DNA of 64,000 bases, taken from assembly GCF_019097595.1 (NCBI RefSeq), contig NC_080711.1, positions 18,787,428 through 18,851,427 on the forward strand, written 5' to 3'. The notes beneath the pieces were generated by a model. It did no database searches, was not told the origin of the DNA, and saw only the letters and a program-made list of their open reading frames with translations. The position numbers were made by a program, and so were the translations under genes. The stretch's first letter is position 1, and every line of letters starts with the position of its first letter. Shown piece after piece: positions 12,725-28,470 of this stretch. The stretch is from Hemibagrus wyckioides (taxonomy: Eukaryota > Chordata > Actinopteri > Siluriformes > Bagridae).

Positions 12725-13356
12725 TAAGTCTCTAACCAGAGGATTAACACATTTAGAGAATACTCTGTGTCCAAAAAGGTGTCCAGCACCCTATTAACAT
12801 TTAATGTAATGAGTATACTTTGGAACAGGGCAGAGTAAGATATTCTCCTCTACAACGTTAGAAGGATCTAGCTGTTACTATCCACAGGGTCCACACAGGT
12901 GCTTGTTCAGTCCCTTGTCCTTTCAAGGCTACTGCAATTCACTCCTGAGAGACTTACCCCTGTGCACTAAACAAACCCTTGCAGCTAATCTAACTAATGT
13001 CAAATGTGGCTTCCTTCCCACCTTCTCCCACCCCACCCCATTGCTACACTTCCTACACAGCACCACCAGATTGGGAACTTATACTCTAGCCATCATCAGG
13101 GAGCTGCTTGCTTTTTAATTCTGTTTATGGCAATGTATAATGAACTATTTTCATAGTAGAATAAAATATAAAGCATGAATAAAAAGCTGCTTATGAAATT
13201 ATGCAACACACTGAAATATGTTACAGCCAGGATCAAGACTTCCCAGTCTGGTGGTACTGGCTCCCTTGAGTATTCTGGGATATTTCTGTGCTTCGTGGCC
13301 CAATAACTCATAAGACCATTGATTCAAGAATTATTCCATAATAGTTTTTCATAGGT

Positions 13357-13677
13357 CAGGGATGTTCAATCTTATCGAGAAAGGGCTGGTGTGGGTGCAG
13401 GTTTTCATTCCAACCAACCAGAAGCCATGATTGAATCCAGATGGAATCAGGCATGGCTTCTGCTTGACTGGTATGAAAACCACATGTACATTACTGCACA
13501 GTGAAATTCTTTTGTCACATATTCCATCCTTGAGGGTTTGGGTCAGAGCACAGGGTCAGCCATGATGCAGCACCCCTGGAGCAGGGTGGGCAGGTGGAAT
13601 CAGGCATGGCTTCTGCTTGATTGGTATGAAAACCTGCACCCACACTGACCATTTGTGGATAAGACTGGACACCCCTG
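13357..13677. mobile_element. MITE (hAT-like ends) with nested SINE fragment
   Basis: The ends are inverted copies: CAGGGATGTTCAATCTTATC at the left, and GATAAGACTGGACACCCCTG at the right, whose complement reads CAGGGGTGTCCAGTCTTATC. The phrase GGGTGCAGGTTTTCATTCC is repeated inverted inside. The middle (about 13490-13590) holds a SINE-like fragment also seen at 14938-15171. The 8-bp flanks TCATAGGT and CTATACGT match at 5 of 8 positions, compatible with a decayed hAT-type duplication. Confidence 0.6.
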
Positions 13678-14658
13678 CTATACGTTATCAATCAGATTGA
13701 GCTCTGGACTTTGACTGGGTCATGCTTCATTTTAAACCACTCAAATGAACCGCTTAGGTGAACCTTCTAACATACCACTAGACTATTGGACAGCCCTCAA
13801 ATGGGATTTATAACAGAATTGTCTGACCTTAGGATCTCTCTCCAGCTTCATCAGACTTACTCTTGTCCCTTGGTTGCTTCACTAAGAGGCTTTTGGTGAA
13901 TGGGCTCTGGAATCGTCCAGAAACAAATATATTTAAAGTAACAAAATTGTGAAGAAACTCCATATGATTAAGTATGTGACTTCTGAAGGGATCTAATTTA
14001 GGGGTTTCACAGTAAAGAGGTTTTAAACTTTTAATTATGTCTCAAAAAATGACTTTCTCTCTGGATCAGCTGTATTCTGCCCAATGTGCTGGTTTGTTGT
14101 AGGGTTGCCAGGTACTTCACATTGATCTCAATAAAAAAAATAATACATTAATTAAATTAATTGAATAATAATAATAAAAAAAATTCTGCCTTTTAACGAA
14201 AGTCCAAAATATAATATAATAATAAACATTTAATTTAAAAATAAAAAAGAAAAAGCTTTTTAGCAATATAGCAACAAAAGAAAATATTAGATTCAAAATA
14301 ATTACACAGAACCCAAAGATGATTGAAATAGATTTTTAATTAGAAAAATTCAGTAAATTCATTTGCGTCATTCTGTTACACTGAGATATTAATGAGAACA
14401 TGCACATAGAAAATAAGTTACATCCAAACAGAAACATAAAAAAATTCAGTATAATGTAATATTAAAAGAGAAAACATTGCTGGAGTAGGATCAGCATCAC
14501 AATCTCTCTGGACATGGAAAGCCTGTCTGGTTCAAACCGCACAATGACAGAATCATCTGATATGCACACACACACACACACACACACAAAGACGTCGCAA
14601 CGGAAGTGAAACTGTCTGCAAAAACACAATATTGGAAATGTGATCGTTCTTCTTGCCT
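13678..14658. other. AT-rich 3' flank of tmem128
   Basis: The stretch is AT-rich with several A-runs and a short (CA)n at about 14570-14588. It includes the expected 3' UTR of tmem128 just below 14659. No other gene or clear transposon boundary was seen. Confidence 0.4.
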
Positions 14659-17600
14659 TTATCCAAGGAGTGAGATTACCATCACGACTCCCATAAACTG
14701 TGTGAAGAGAATCACGGGGGTGAAGAAGGACCACACGGGCCACAGGGCAATGTTAAAACTGCAAACACACACACACGAAAGGTTAGGTCAGTCTGGACCG
14801 GTGTACAATAAGTTCCAAGAATCTATGTCTTTCAATATCCACTTATATCGTCCCAAATCTTCAGGAAGTCATTAAATGCCATTGGTGCCACTGTGGAATT
14901 CTCCATTCTGATTGGCCAGATGATTTAAGTTTAAGTTGTCTTTATTTGTCACATATACATTACTGCACAGTGAAATACTTTCTTCGCATATCACATCATT
15001 GGGGGTTGGGGTCAGAGCGGAGGGTCAGCCATGATACAGCACCACTTGAACAGGGTGGGCTGGGGGCCTTGGTCAAGAGCCTAACAGTGGTAGCTTGGTG
15101 GTGCTGGGGCTTGAACCTCGATCTTCCTGTCAATGACCCAGAGCTTTAACCACTTGAGCTACCACTGTCCCATTTTCTATAACAGAAACTCTACCTGCAG
15201 TTCTAAGACGCCTGTTTGGGGCAGAGGTGGCTCAAGTGGTTAAGGCTCTGGGTTGTTGCTCAGAGAATCGGGGTTTAAGTCCCAGCACCGCTAAGCTCCA
15301 CTGTTGAACAAAGCACTTAACCCTCCCTGCTCCAGGGGGCTGTATTGTAGCTGCCCCTGAGCTCTGACCCCAACTTCCTCAGCTGGGCTATGTGAAGAAA
15401 AGAATTCCACTGTGCTGTAATGTATATGTGGTGATAATAAAGGCTTCGTGCCCTCACGTTTTGTTGTGTCCATGTTCACATCAAATCACATTATTGATGC
15501 TTAATGTCTCATTTGGAAATAGAAGTATTTCACTTTTTACCCAGCCTACTAGGGGCAATATATTTAAAACAAAAGTTATTTTCCCATACAGATAAATAAC
15601 AAGAGATTAATTTGTAGCTGCTCTCACTGGATACTGTGGATTTGTCTCAGAGCTGCTGCTGCAATCATAAAGGCTCATGTGCTCATCCCAGCACTACGTC
15701 CCAGTATAAGGTTTTTACTTTAACGTACAGCTTGAAAGGACAGAGAACTCGTTACTACAGCAACACAGAAGCACCTTATGCTGAATATCATAAATGTAGA
15801 GTTTAACCGATTCGCTTGCTAATGAGTATTTTCAATGAAGTGTAAGTGCACACACTGACCTGAAGGAGGCAGCGATGAACGCAGCGGTGGTGATTGGTGG
15901 AATGGCAGGGTATTCCTGATCATAATGCTGAATTCCTTTGAACCATTCCAGATACACGATGCAGAACGAAGCAAGGCACAGACACACACCCAGCAGCACC
16001 AGGCCCACGTTAAACCACCAACTGTAACACACACCACACACACACACACTCTCGATTAGTTTTATTAAGAACACTTCTAATAAGCTACATGAGTGGGCCA
16101 TTAGTCTTCATAACAGTAGCATTCATAGTAAATAATCATACTTAGGCTGGAGATTCATTAGTGCATTATAGTTTCTGTTGACAGGCAAAAAAAAAGGAAA
16201 CACACACATACACACTCACATCGGTGAAACTTAATCACTGAAGCTGTACTGCAGTGGGCTACACTGATCACACTGGGTAATAAAGATGCTCAGTAGACTA
16301 AAACCATGTTGGATATCAGCCAGCTACAAAGCAGCAGGAAACTCACACACACACACATTTGTCTTATAATCCAAGGACCTTCCATGAACATGATTATTAA
16401 TACAGTTAATTAAATTTTAACCATCAAAACCAACATTTCTGAAGCTTTCCTCATGAGAACCAGCCAAATGAGACCACTCCAAGTGAGGACCTTCCATGGA
16501 CATGATTATTAATACAGTTCATTAAACTAACATTTCTGGACATTTCCTCATGAGGACCAGCCAGAATGTCATTTGATCCAGAGATCAAAGATATGAATAC
16601 ACACACACACACACACGTTTGCCTTATAATCCAAGTGAGGACCTTCCATGAACATGATTATAAATACAGTTAATTAAACAAACATTTCTGGACATTTGTG
16701 AACAAACATTACTGGACATTTCTCAACAAACATTTGTGGACATTTGTGAACAAACATTTCTGGACATTTCTGAACAAACATTTCTGGAAATTTCTCACAA
16801 ACATTTTTGGGCATTTCTGAACTAACATTTCTGGAAATTTCTCAACTAATATTTCTGGACATATCTGAACTAACATTTCTGGACATTTCTGAACTAACAT
16901 TTCTGGACATTACTGGAGGAACATTTCTGGACATTACTGGAGGAACATTTCTGGACGAACATTTCTGAAGCTTTCCTCATGAGGACAAGCCAAAATGTCA
17001 TTTGATTCAGAACAAGATATGAAGACCCCCCCCGCACACACACACGACCAATAAACTATAAATTGTTAAAAAAAAAAACTATGCGTAATTCTTTAATGGA
17101 AAACATTTTAAATTTAGGACAAAACCCTTTGAGACATGATTTGATTGTAAACAAACTTCTTGTACCAGGGGATCACACCACACTCTTACTGATTATATTC
17201 TTCATTCACGTTTCTTTTCATGCAAACAATACCTTTTAATATCTCCGCTTTCCAGGATGACTGTAAAAAAATCAAGGTAGTAGGTCAAACCGATGGAAGC
17301 CAAAATCCAGAAGACGGAGTGCCGATTGAAGCGTGGGAGTGGTTTAGAGTCTGCTTTCTCTTTACCTGCGTTAAAGCCGAGAGAGAAATGAGACACAGCC
17401 AGGCCAACATTGACTAAACGTGTGATATAAAAATTAAAAACATTTGTTATTACGGACAATTTAAGTAAAACCATTACTACAAACAGATGACAATAGATGC
17501 CTATGTTTGTTATGAGTGGCATCTGCAGTGTGTTCACACTGTTATTTATTTATTTGTTTTATTTTTGTTTTTATCTTGATTCCTGGTCCTAATAAATTAA

Positions 17601-17802
17601 GGGTTTTAGATTTCTCTCTTTGCATCTTTACGATCTGTAATTTTTTTTTTTTACTAAAGTTACGAGAGTTTGTGAAAAAATTATTATTCAGATGTTAATT
17701 TGTCTTTATTCAGTAGTATGTGTTCCTGATTTTTTTTTTTTAATAATTTTTTTTATTCTGCATATAAATAGGTAATGGTGACAAAGTAAAACAAAATTAA
17801 AA

Positions 17803-17862
<60 letters not shown>

Positions 17863-17873
17863 ATAAATAAGTA

Positions 17874-17929
<56 letters not shown>

Positions 17930-18153
17930 AATAATAGTTATGGTTGGCGACTTAAATTAAAACAAAATTTAAAAAATAAATGAATGAATGAATGAATGAA
18001 TGAATGAATGAATGAATGAATGAATGAATAAATAAATGTAATGTAATGGCTGGCAACTCTTAAATTAAAACAAAATAACAATAAATAAATAAGTAAACAA
18101 ATAAATAAATAATAGTAATGACTGGCGACTCAAATTAAAACAAGATTAAACAT

Positions 18154-18230
<77 letters not shown>

Positions 18231-18317
18231 GCTACTTGGTCAATTGTGTTAGTTATTGGCTAGGCAATTGGCTAATTGGCTAAAAAGTATAATAGTAATG
18301 GCTGGCGACGCATTAAT

Positions 18318-18357
<40 letters not shown>

Positions 18358-18649
18358 ATTTAAAATAAAATAAAATAAAATAAAATAAAATAAAATATAT
18401 TAATAACAATAATTAAGTTGTAGCTCCAGATGTGTTTTCCAGGAACTCCTTCACGGTCAAGTAAAGACATGTTTTTTTTTCCCTACGATCTTTTAAGAAA
18501 CAGGATTATTTCGAGGCATTTTCTAAATGAATTTCGGATCACTTACTCTTCTCCTCCTCTCCCGATGCTGGCTGTAAAAGTAACTCCGCGTCTCTTTTAA
18601 ACCGATTGCGAAGTTGAGCTATTTCAGTCTCGGACAATCCGCCGGCCAT
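14659..18649 (-). CDS. tmem128: Transmembrane protein 128, 4 exons
   Basis: Coding exons on the minus strand are 18649-18547, 17365-17233, 16021-15860 and 14758-14659. They join in frame to 498 nt (165 aa), the same length as human TMEM128, with GT-AG introns. TMEM128 is a small four-pass membrane protein, reported in the endoplasmic reticulum, of poorly known function. Hydrophobic segments lie near residues 50-70, 83-104, 119-138 and 142-163. Diagnostic family phrases are [60 protein letters not shown] and the C-terminal [15 protein letters not shown]. The N-terminus (residues 1-45) is hydrophilic and probably cytosolic. Intron 2 holds a minisatellite and intron 1 a composite tetranucleotide array. 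Confidence 0.95.
14938..15171 (-). mobile_element. SINE, antisense, in tmem128 intron 3
   Basis: Read on the minus strand, a tRNA-like head (GACAGTGGTAGCTCAAGTGG, then a B-box-like GGTTCAAGCCCC) is followed by a body ending in ATGTGACAAATAAAGACAAC. It belongs with the sense copy at 15218-15455. Confidence 0.7.
15218..15455 (+). mobile_element. SINE, sense, in tmem128 intron 3
   Basis: It starts with a tRNA-like GGCAGAGGTGGCTCAAGTGG, has a degenerate B box GGTTTAAGTCCC, continues with GAGCTCTGACCCCAAC, and ends in GTGGTGATAATAAAGGC. It lies about 45 bp from the antisense copy 14938-15171, so the two could pair as an inverted repeat in the pre-mRNA. Confidence 0.75.
16430..16960. repeat. Minisatellite in tmem128 intron 2
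   Basis: A unit of about 22-25 bp, close to ACATTTCTGGACATTTCTGA, recurs more than ten times with many substitutions, mostly over 16680-16960. Flanking phrases (AGGACCTTCCATGAACATG, CTTTCCTCATGAGGAC) are also repeated, so a larger segment has been duplicated as well. Confidence 0.8.
17771..18400. repeat. Higher-order tetranucleotide array in tmem128 intron 1
   Basis: A core near TAATGGCTGGCGACTC followed by AAATTAAAACAAAATT recurs at about 17771, 17935, 18040, 18112 and 18290. The cores are followed by GATA then GAAA, TGAA, AAAT, GATA, and AAAT then AAAAT arrays. A short unrelated stretch (18231-18285) separates the last core. Confidence 0.85.
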
Positions 18650-18720
18650 TGTTGTTTTTTGGGCTGTTCCGTCTTCATTGGTTGTCGTCCGGGAAATGTG
18701 ACGTCAAGTAAAAGCGACGG
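18650..18720 (-). promoter_or_regulatory. Putative tmem128 promoter with CRE and CCAAT box
   Basis: A perfect palindromic cAMP-response element TGACGTCA lies at 18699-18706, about 50 bp upstream of the ATG. An inverted CCAAT box (ATTGG, about 18677-18681) lies between them. The spacing fits a housekeeping TATA-less promoter, but the start site is inferred only. Confidence 0.5.
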
Positions 18721-18840
18721 ATGGTAGTGGGAAGTGTAGTGAAAAGAAGTTGATCGCTGTTAGTTACGGAAAGCAAATAGTTTTATTATTTAATGTTATT
18801 ATATGTGGAAGATTTCCTTTTTTTTAATCGTCACATCAGA

Positions 18841-18877
<37 letters not shown>

Positions 18878-19467
18878 GGCAAATGTTTTGGGACACCCCT
18901 CCAAATCATTGAATTCAGGTGTTGTTTTTCAGGGGTTGGGCTCGGCCCCTTAGTTCCAGTGAAAGGAACTCTTAATGCTAATTTCATGCTCCCAACTTTG
19001 TGCAAGCAATGTAATATGGAGTTGTCTCCCGCCCTTTGCAGCTAAGACAGCTTCAACACTTCTGGGAAGGCTTTCCAGGTTTAGGAGTGTGTTTATGGGA
19101 ATTTTTGACCATTCCTCTAGAAGCACATTTGTGAGGTCAGGCACTGATGTTGGATGACAAAGTCTGGCTCTCAGTCTCCTCTCTAATTCATCACAAAGGT
19201 GCTCGGGTTGAGGTCAGGACTCTGTGCAGGCCAGTCAAGTTCCTCCATGTCTTTATAGTCCTTGCTTTGTGCACTGGTGTGCAGTCATGTTGGAACAGGA
19301 AGGGGTCATCCCCAAACTGTGCCCACAAATTTGGGAGCATGAAATTGTCCAAAATGTCTTGGTATGCTGAAGCATTAAGAGTTCCTTTCACTGGAACTAA
19401 GGGGCTGAGCCCAACCCCTGAATTCAATGATTTGCAGGGGTGTCCCAAAACCTTTGGCAAAAAACTG
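18878..19467. mobile_element. Foldback element made of Tc1-transposase pieces
   Basis: Both ends carry the same inverted arm of over 90 bp, with TTTTGGGACACCCCT near the tip and CTTAGTTCCAGTGAAAGGAA further in. The left arm is transposase mid-region in sense. The rest is C-terminal to mid-region in antisense. It lies in a CTAT array (18842-18877 and 19469 on). The right end GGCAAAAAACTG is followed by TA. The left tip is eroded. No open transposase remains. Confidence 0.75.
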
Positions 19468-22408
19468 TATCTATCTATCCATCTATCTTTACAATGACTG
19501 ATGATATACTGTGATTTGCTTACAGTATGACTTATGAATAAAGTGCATTCGTGTGCCGATTTTAGTGTAGAAACATGCAAAGGGTTTCTGGATTGATGAT
19601 AAGAGATGTGCAACCAAATATTAGCTGTGATTTACTTTAAGCCTAGCTGTTCCAATACTTTTGATCACCTAAAAAAATAAGTTGGGGTGCATTGTTCTAA
19701 GCCGACACATTAATATCTGGAAACGAAAGCTACATTTCTGATCCATCGTCATTCATGTTCTAATCGCAAACCTAAATGGTTACGCGTTGTAGCAAAAACA
19801 ATAGATTTGACCTTGTTGTTCCAATACTTTTGATAGAACTATACAAGATGTACATAGAAAATGTACAGCAAATACAGTGGACATTAAATAAACACAATGT
19901 TTCATTATCTAAGAAATGAGGCTGTAATTTTAAAATATAGACTTACAGCGATGGTTATAGGGCAGAGGAGCCTGACTGCCTCAGGGAAGAAGGGGTTACA
20001 GAGACTGGTGGTGGTGGTGGTAGCATGGATTCTCCAGTACTTTCTGCCAGATCGCACAAGAAGGAGGAAAAGTCCAGGAAAGCGGTACGAGAGGTCATCT
20101 ATAATGCTTCTGCCAACTGGTAGGGGGCATCAAAGAAAGTGAGAGACCACTGTTTTCACAAACTGCTCCAGGTTGACAGAGTACAGTAGTAACAGAACAG
20201 CAGCCAGGCAGCAGAAATGAAACACTTCCTATCTCTGTTTGCCTGAGGAAGCTGATGGGAGGCTGCCAGCGCACCTGTTACACCAGCACACACAGCTGTT
20301 AGAGGACCAGAGACACCTGTGCGCGGGTTCAGAAGGTCAGGTGTTGGACCAGAAGCCAGGTGAGTGGTGGATTTCTGTAGCTCACCTGAACACAAGAAGT
20401 ATTAGTGTCTGATAGTCCAGGCTGCCAAGATCAGAGAGGAATTCAATCTCTTCTGAGAGTGAGAGAGAGAATGCGAATGAGAGAGTGAGCAAGAGAGAGA
20501 GAGAGACTGGGAAGAAGATAACATTAGAAAGAGCATAAAGAATATAATGTGAAATATTTCTGAATCTACGAAGATGAATGTCTCTCTCTCTCTACATATC
20601 TCTCCACTCTTTTCGCCTACTCGGTGGAAAACAAGCCAAAGACTCAGCGGATCAGCATGCGTGAGGAGAGTAAAATGACCTGTCTGTGATAAAGTTCTCT
20701 CACAGGCGCAGTATTGTTGGAGCTGATGCTGCCCGCCCGGCTCTTTCTTTCTCCAGGGATAGAGCAGGGGGAGCACGGTGTCAGGTTCAGCGCAGTACTG
20801 CATTCACTCAGCTTCTTCAGGGTCGACGACAATAGCTTGCTTGCTTGCTAACGTCACACCAAAGACATTTTCTGGTGTCACAAAAGGTTAAAAAAAACAA
20901 CACTGGACGTCTTGATCACCGTAGTACGGGTGTGAGCACTGGATGAATAAGCTCTGCTAAAGAAAACAAACAAAAGATGGGTAAATTTGAAGCCGAAATG
21001 CCAAATGATAAGGTCATAATGAATAGTTCCAGCAAGCTGACCACGCAGGCCTCTCAGTGAAATTGCACACTCATTGGATCAGGTATACTAACTTCCTGTA
21101 AAACTAGGCTACCTCTCATCGTCTGCTGTGGGTTGAATACTTAACCCACGCTTAACTGTCTAGTAAACAAGTGTTACAGAAGGAACTAGCATTGTAGTAA
21201 ACAGCCTAGCGATGAATTAGCATTATAAGGAACGTTAAATTAGTATTAATCTAAAGAAGCTAACAACAAACTAGGATAATATTAGCTAACAATGAACTAA
21301 CATTAAAGCAAACAGGTAAACACAAACAAGCATTATACCCTAGAGGCTTATAAGCTTTCTAACTAGCATTGTATTAATTAGTTTAGATATGATGGAAATA
21401 TAGATCGACTCCTCCAAGATGCTCTGTGCTAGTCACATTATGACTTCACAAATCAGCCATAACATTAAAACCAGCTGCCTAATAATGTGTAGGTCCCTCT
21501 GGTGCTACCAAACCAGCTCTGACCCATCAAGGCATGGACTCCATAAGACCTCTGAAGGTCATCTGAAGACATTACCAGCAGAACTTCTATGTATCACACT
21601 TGTTTGTCCAGGACATCCCACAGACGCTTGATTGGATTGAGATCTGTGGAATTAGGAAGCCAAGTCAACATCTCAGTGTGAAAGAGGGGTGTGAGGTGCC
21701 ATAAAGGGCACATGAATGACAGGACTCCAGCAGAACATCACCCACAGCATCACACTCCCTCCTCTGGCTTGCCTTCTTCCCATAGTGCATTCTGGTGCCA
21801 TTCCTTCCCCACAAAAGTGACCCACAAACACCCAGCTGTGATGCTCAGCACAGGCACTCTTACCTGTCCACAGCTACAAAGTGAGCTGTGATGCAGGGTG
21901 TGTCCTAACACCTCCTAGCATATCGTAGCCAGGTTGAACTCTTTCAGCAATTTGTACTAGAGTAGCTCTTCTGTGTGATTGGACCAGATGGGCCTTGGAC
22001 ACAATAACCCTGCTGGTCCACTGGTTGTCCTTCCTTGGACCACTGTAGTACCTACTACATACCAGGAACACCACACAAGATCTCCAAACACAAGTTTGGA
22101 GATGCTCTGATCCAGTCATCTAAGGTCTAGATCCTTACGCTTGCTTCCAAAACGTCAATGCCAGCTAATATATCCCACCCCTTGACCACTGGTTTTAATG
22201 TTATGCCTGATCAGGTGAAAGGATGTCGACGTGATTAAAGGCAACAACATGAGCTTGGACACATTCACTGCAGCCAGACAACAGATCTGTTCAGGAAGAA
22301 CATTTATTTTAAGAAAAATAGACAAGGATGGGATATAAAACAGGATGCGTCATAGATGCAATGTCTCCTCTGGCAGCTGTCTGTGGCTTCATTTACAAAA
22401 CCAAAGCA
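19468..22408. other. tmem128-lyar intergenic region
   Basis: DNA-transposon debris is visible. TGTTCCAATACTTTTGAT ends occur near 19650 and 19815. A decayed Tc1-like family B copy spans about 21450-22215, with CATAACATTAAAACCA at the left and GGTTTTAATGTTATGCCTGA at the right. An open stretch at about 20700-20830 on the minus strand has a possible donor but no recognised homology. A candidate lyar polyadenylation signal (AATAAA on the minus strand) is at 22303-22308. Confidence 0.5.
22303..22308 (-). terminator. Candidate lyar polyadenylation signal
   Basis: The minus strand reads AATAAA about 100 nt below the lyar stop codon. The position and motif fit, but no transcript evidence is available here. 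Confidence 0.5.
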
Positions 22409-26632
<4,224 letters not shown>

Positions 26633-27500
26633 CGTGGATCTCACACAGACTCACACACACTCATACAACCACTCCTCACCACTACTGTCTCATTGATCAC
26701 CTTAAAACTGACCAGCAGCTTTCTCACCTTCCCTCGCACTACAACTGATTCCCTCACAGATTAATGTAAAAACACGCTCACGTGCACACTAATCACTTTT
26801 TACATATGATTCCAAACCCACGCCGACTGGACAGTGCTTCGCTATTTACCTTCCGTAGAGAAACACCAACCTACTTAAGGTTCCACTGTAATGTAAAAAA
26901 AAACAAATGATTCAATTCTATACAATATTTTTAAAATAACGCGAGTTAAAAAAAAAAATTCTAAAAGACGTCGAACTGATGTTTATAACATTAACCAAAA
27001 TTTACGGATATATTTGAAAGCCGTGTGTTGGATTATTTCCAACAATACAATGCGTTCTAATAACAACGCCCTGATTATGCGGTGTCCTATAAATACTCTG
27101 GTGTATTTGCTTTGTAAACTTCTTCTGTGCCTTGTTTTGTTTGAATTGTTCTAAATATTGTATGCAAATGGTTTGTATTATAATAATAGCAATTTAAAAA
27201 TAAATAAATAAAAATCCTACATAAAAACCCCAACGCCTCCTGTTCGATGCATCACTGTTTACCTTCCGTGCAGAAACAAATGCCTACTTAGGTTTCAATG
27301 ACAGAAAAAAAACAACATTCTAAAACAACGTTGATGATTAAACACGTGTAGAACACACCCAACATGCCGTTGTTACATTTAAGATCACAATAAAAGCCGT
27401 GTATTTAGTTATTTTTAATAATACATACGTTAAAAAACGGCGCCATCGGTAGTCGGAAGTGACGTTTGTAATCAATAGTGACTGTTCAGCCGAAGAAAAG
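26633..27500. promoter_or_regulatory. lyar-zbtb49 divergent promoter region
   Basis: The two genes start in opposite directions from here. On the zbtb49 side an ETS-type CGGAAGT (27454-27460) overlaps a CRE-like TGACGT (27460-27465), with GCGCCATC just upstream. A likely noncoding zbtb49 first exon ends at 27500 (GAAAAG, then GTAAGAG). The region contains an internal imperfect tandem duplication: about 26845-27072 resembles about 27258-27445. Start sites are inferred. Confidence 0.55.
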
Positions 27501-27839
27501 GTAAGAGATCAAAACAAACCTATAAAATATTTACTCTGCATTTATTAGTTTACAGCGCAGACGTGTTTGTTTTATTCTTTAAGTTAATTCGAATAAACTG
27601 ATTTTATTATGTGTTTAAAATAAAGCCTCGAATTAGCTGAAAGACTGAATTAGCATCAGTTGCTATAGCCGGAAATGCAACTTTGTCTTGGCTGGTCACT
27701 TCAGTCCATTTTCTCTTAAAGTTTAGCATCAGACTTGTGTTTAAAGTTTATTTTTTATACTTATTTAAACAATGATTTCTATTTTCTAAAGCCACTGGCA
27801 CTAATCATATTTACAGAAATCCAGGCCATGATAGAGAAA

Positions 27840-27880
<41 letters not shown>

Positions 27881-27971
27881 CATTATTATTATTATTATTA
27901 AGGAGCTGTTAGGACCGAAGCGTAATATAAAGATTATAAATATTTAATAATTTTGTGTGTGTCTCCTGCAG
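27501..27971 (+). other. Likely zbtb49 5' UTR intron with (ATT)n array
   Basis: Donor GTAAGA at 27501 and acceptor CTCCTGCAG ending at 27971 fit a 5' UTR intron. An (ATT)n microsatellite fills about 27838-27900. Confidence 0.5.
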
Positions 27972-27978
27972 GTTGTGT

Positions 27979-27996
27979 ATGAGCATGAGTGTGTGA
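27979..27996 (+). promoter_or_regulatory. Short uORF in zbtb49 leader
   Basis: ATGAGCATGAGTGTGTGA is a five-codon upstream frame that contains a second in-frame ATG. It ends 65 nt before the main ATG. It is followed by a (GT)n(GA)n repeat running directly into the start codon. It matters only if the inferred leader exon (from 27972) is correct. Confidence 0.5.
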
Positions 27997-28061
<65 letters not shown>

Positions 28062-28066
<5 letters not shown>

Positions 28067-28211
28067 AGGACTGTACACACACAGCGTGTATCTGCTGCAA
28101 GAATTGCAGGAACAGAGGATTCAAGGGCTGTTGTGTGACTGCACTCTGGTGGTGAAGGGCGTGTGCTTCAAAGCACACAAAAACGTCCTGGCTGCCTTCA
28201 GCCCCTACTTC

Positions 28212-28247
<36 letters not shown>

Positions 28248-28427
28248 TGCCCGGCACATAGAGGTGTGCTTAGGGATCTGGGATCTTTCTTCAGTGACAA
28301 GTGAAAAACACCACTGTGGATCAGCAAACTCACACACACTCATACACAACAACACATACACTCATACACAACACTCCTCACCACTACTGTCTCATTGATT
28401 ACTGTAAAACTGGCCAGACTTTACCAT

Positions 28428-28470
<43 letters not shown>

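Noticed and set aside
16430..16960. CRISPR-like array
   Set aside because: The repeats are head-to-tail without unique spacers and are diverged, in a vertebrate intron. It is a minisatellite.
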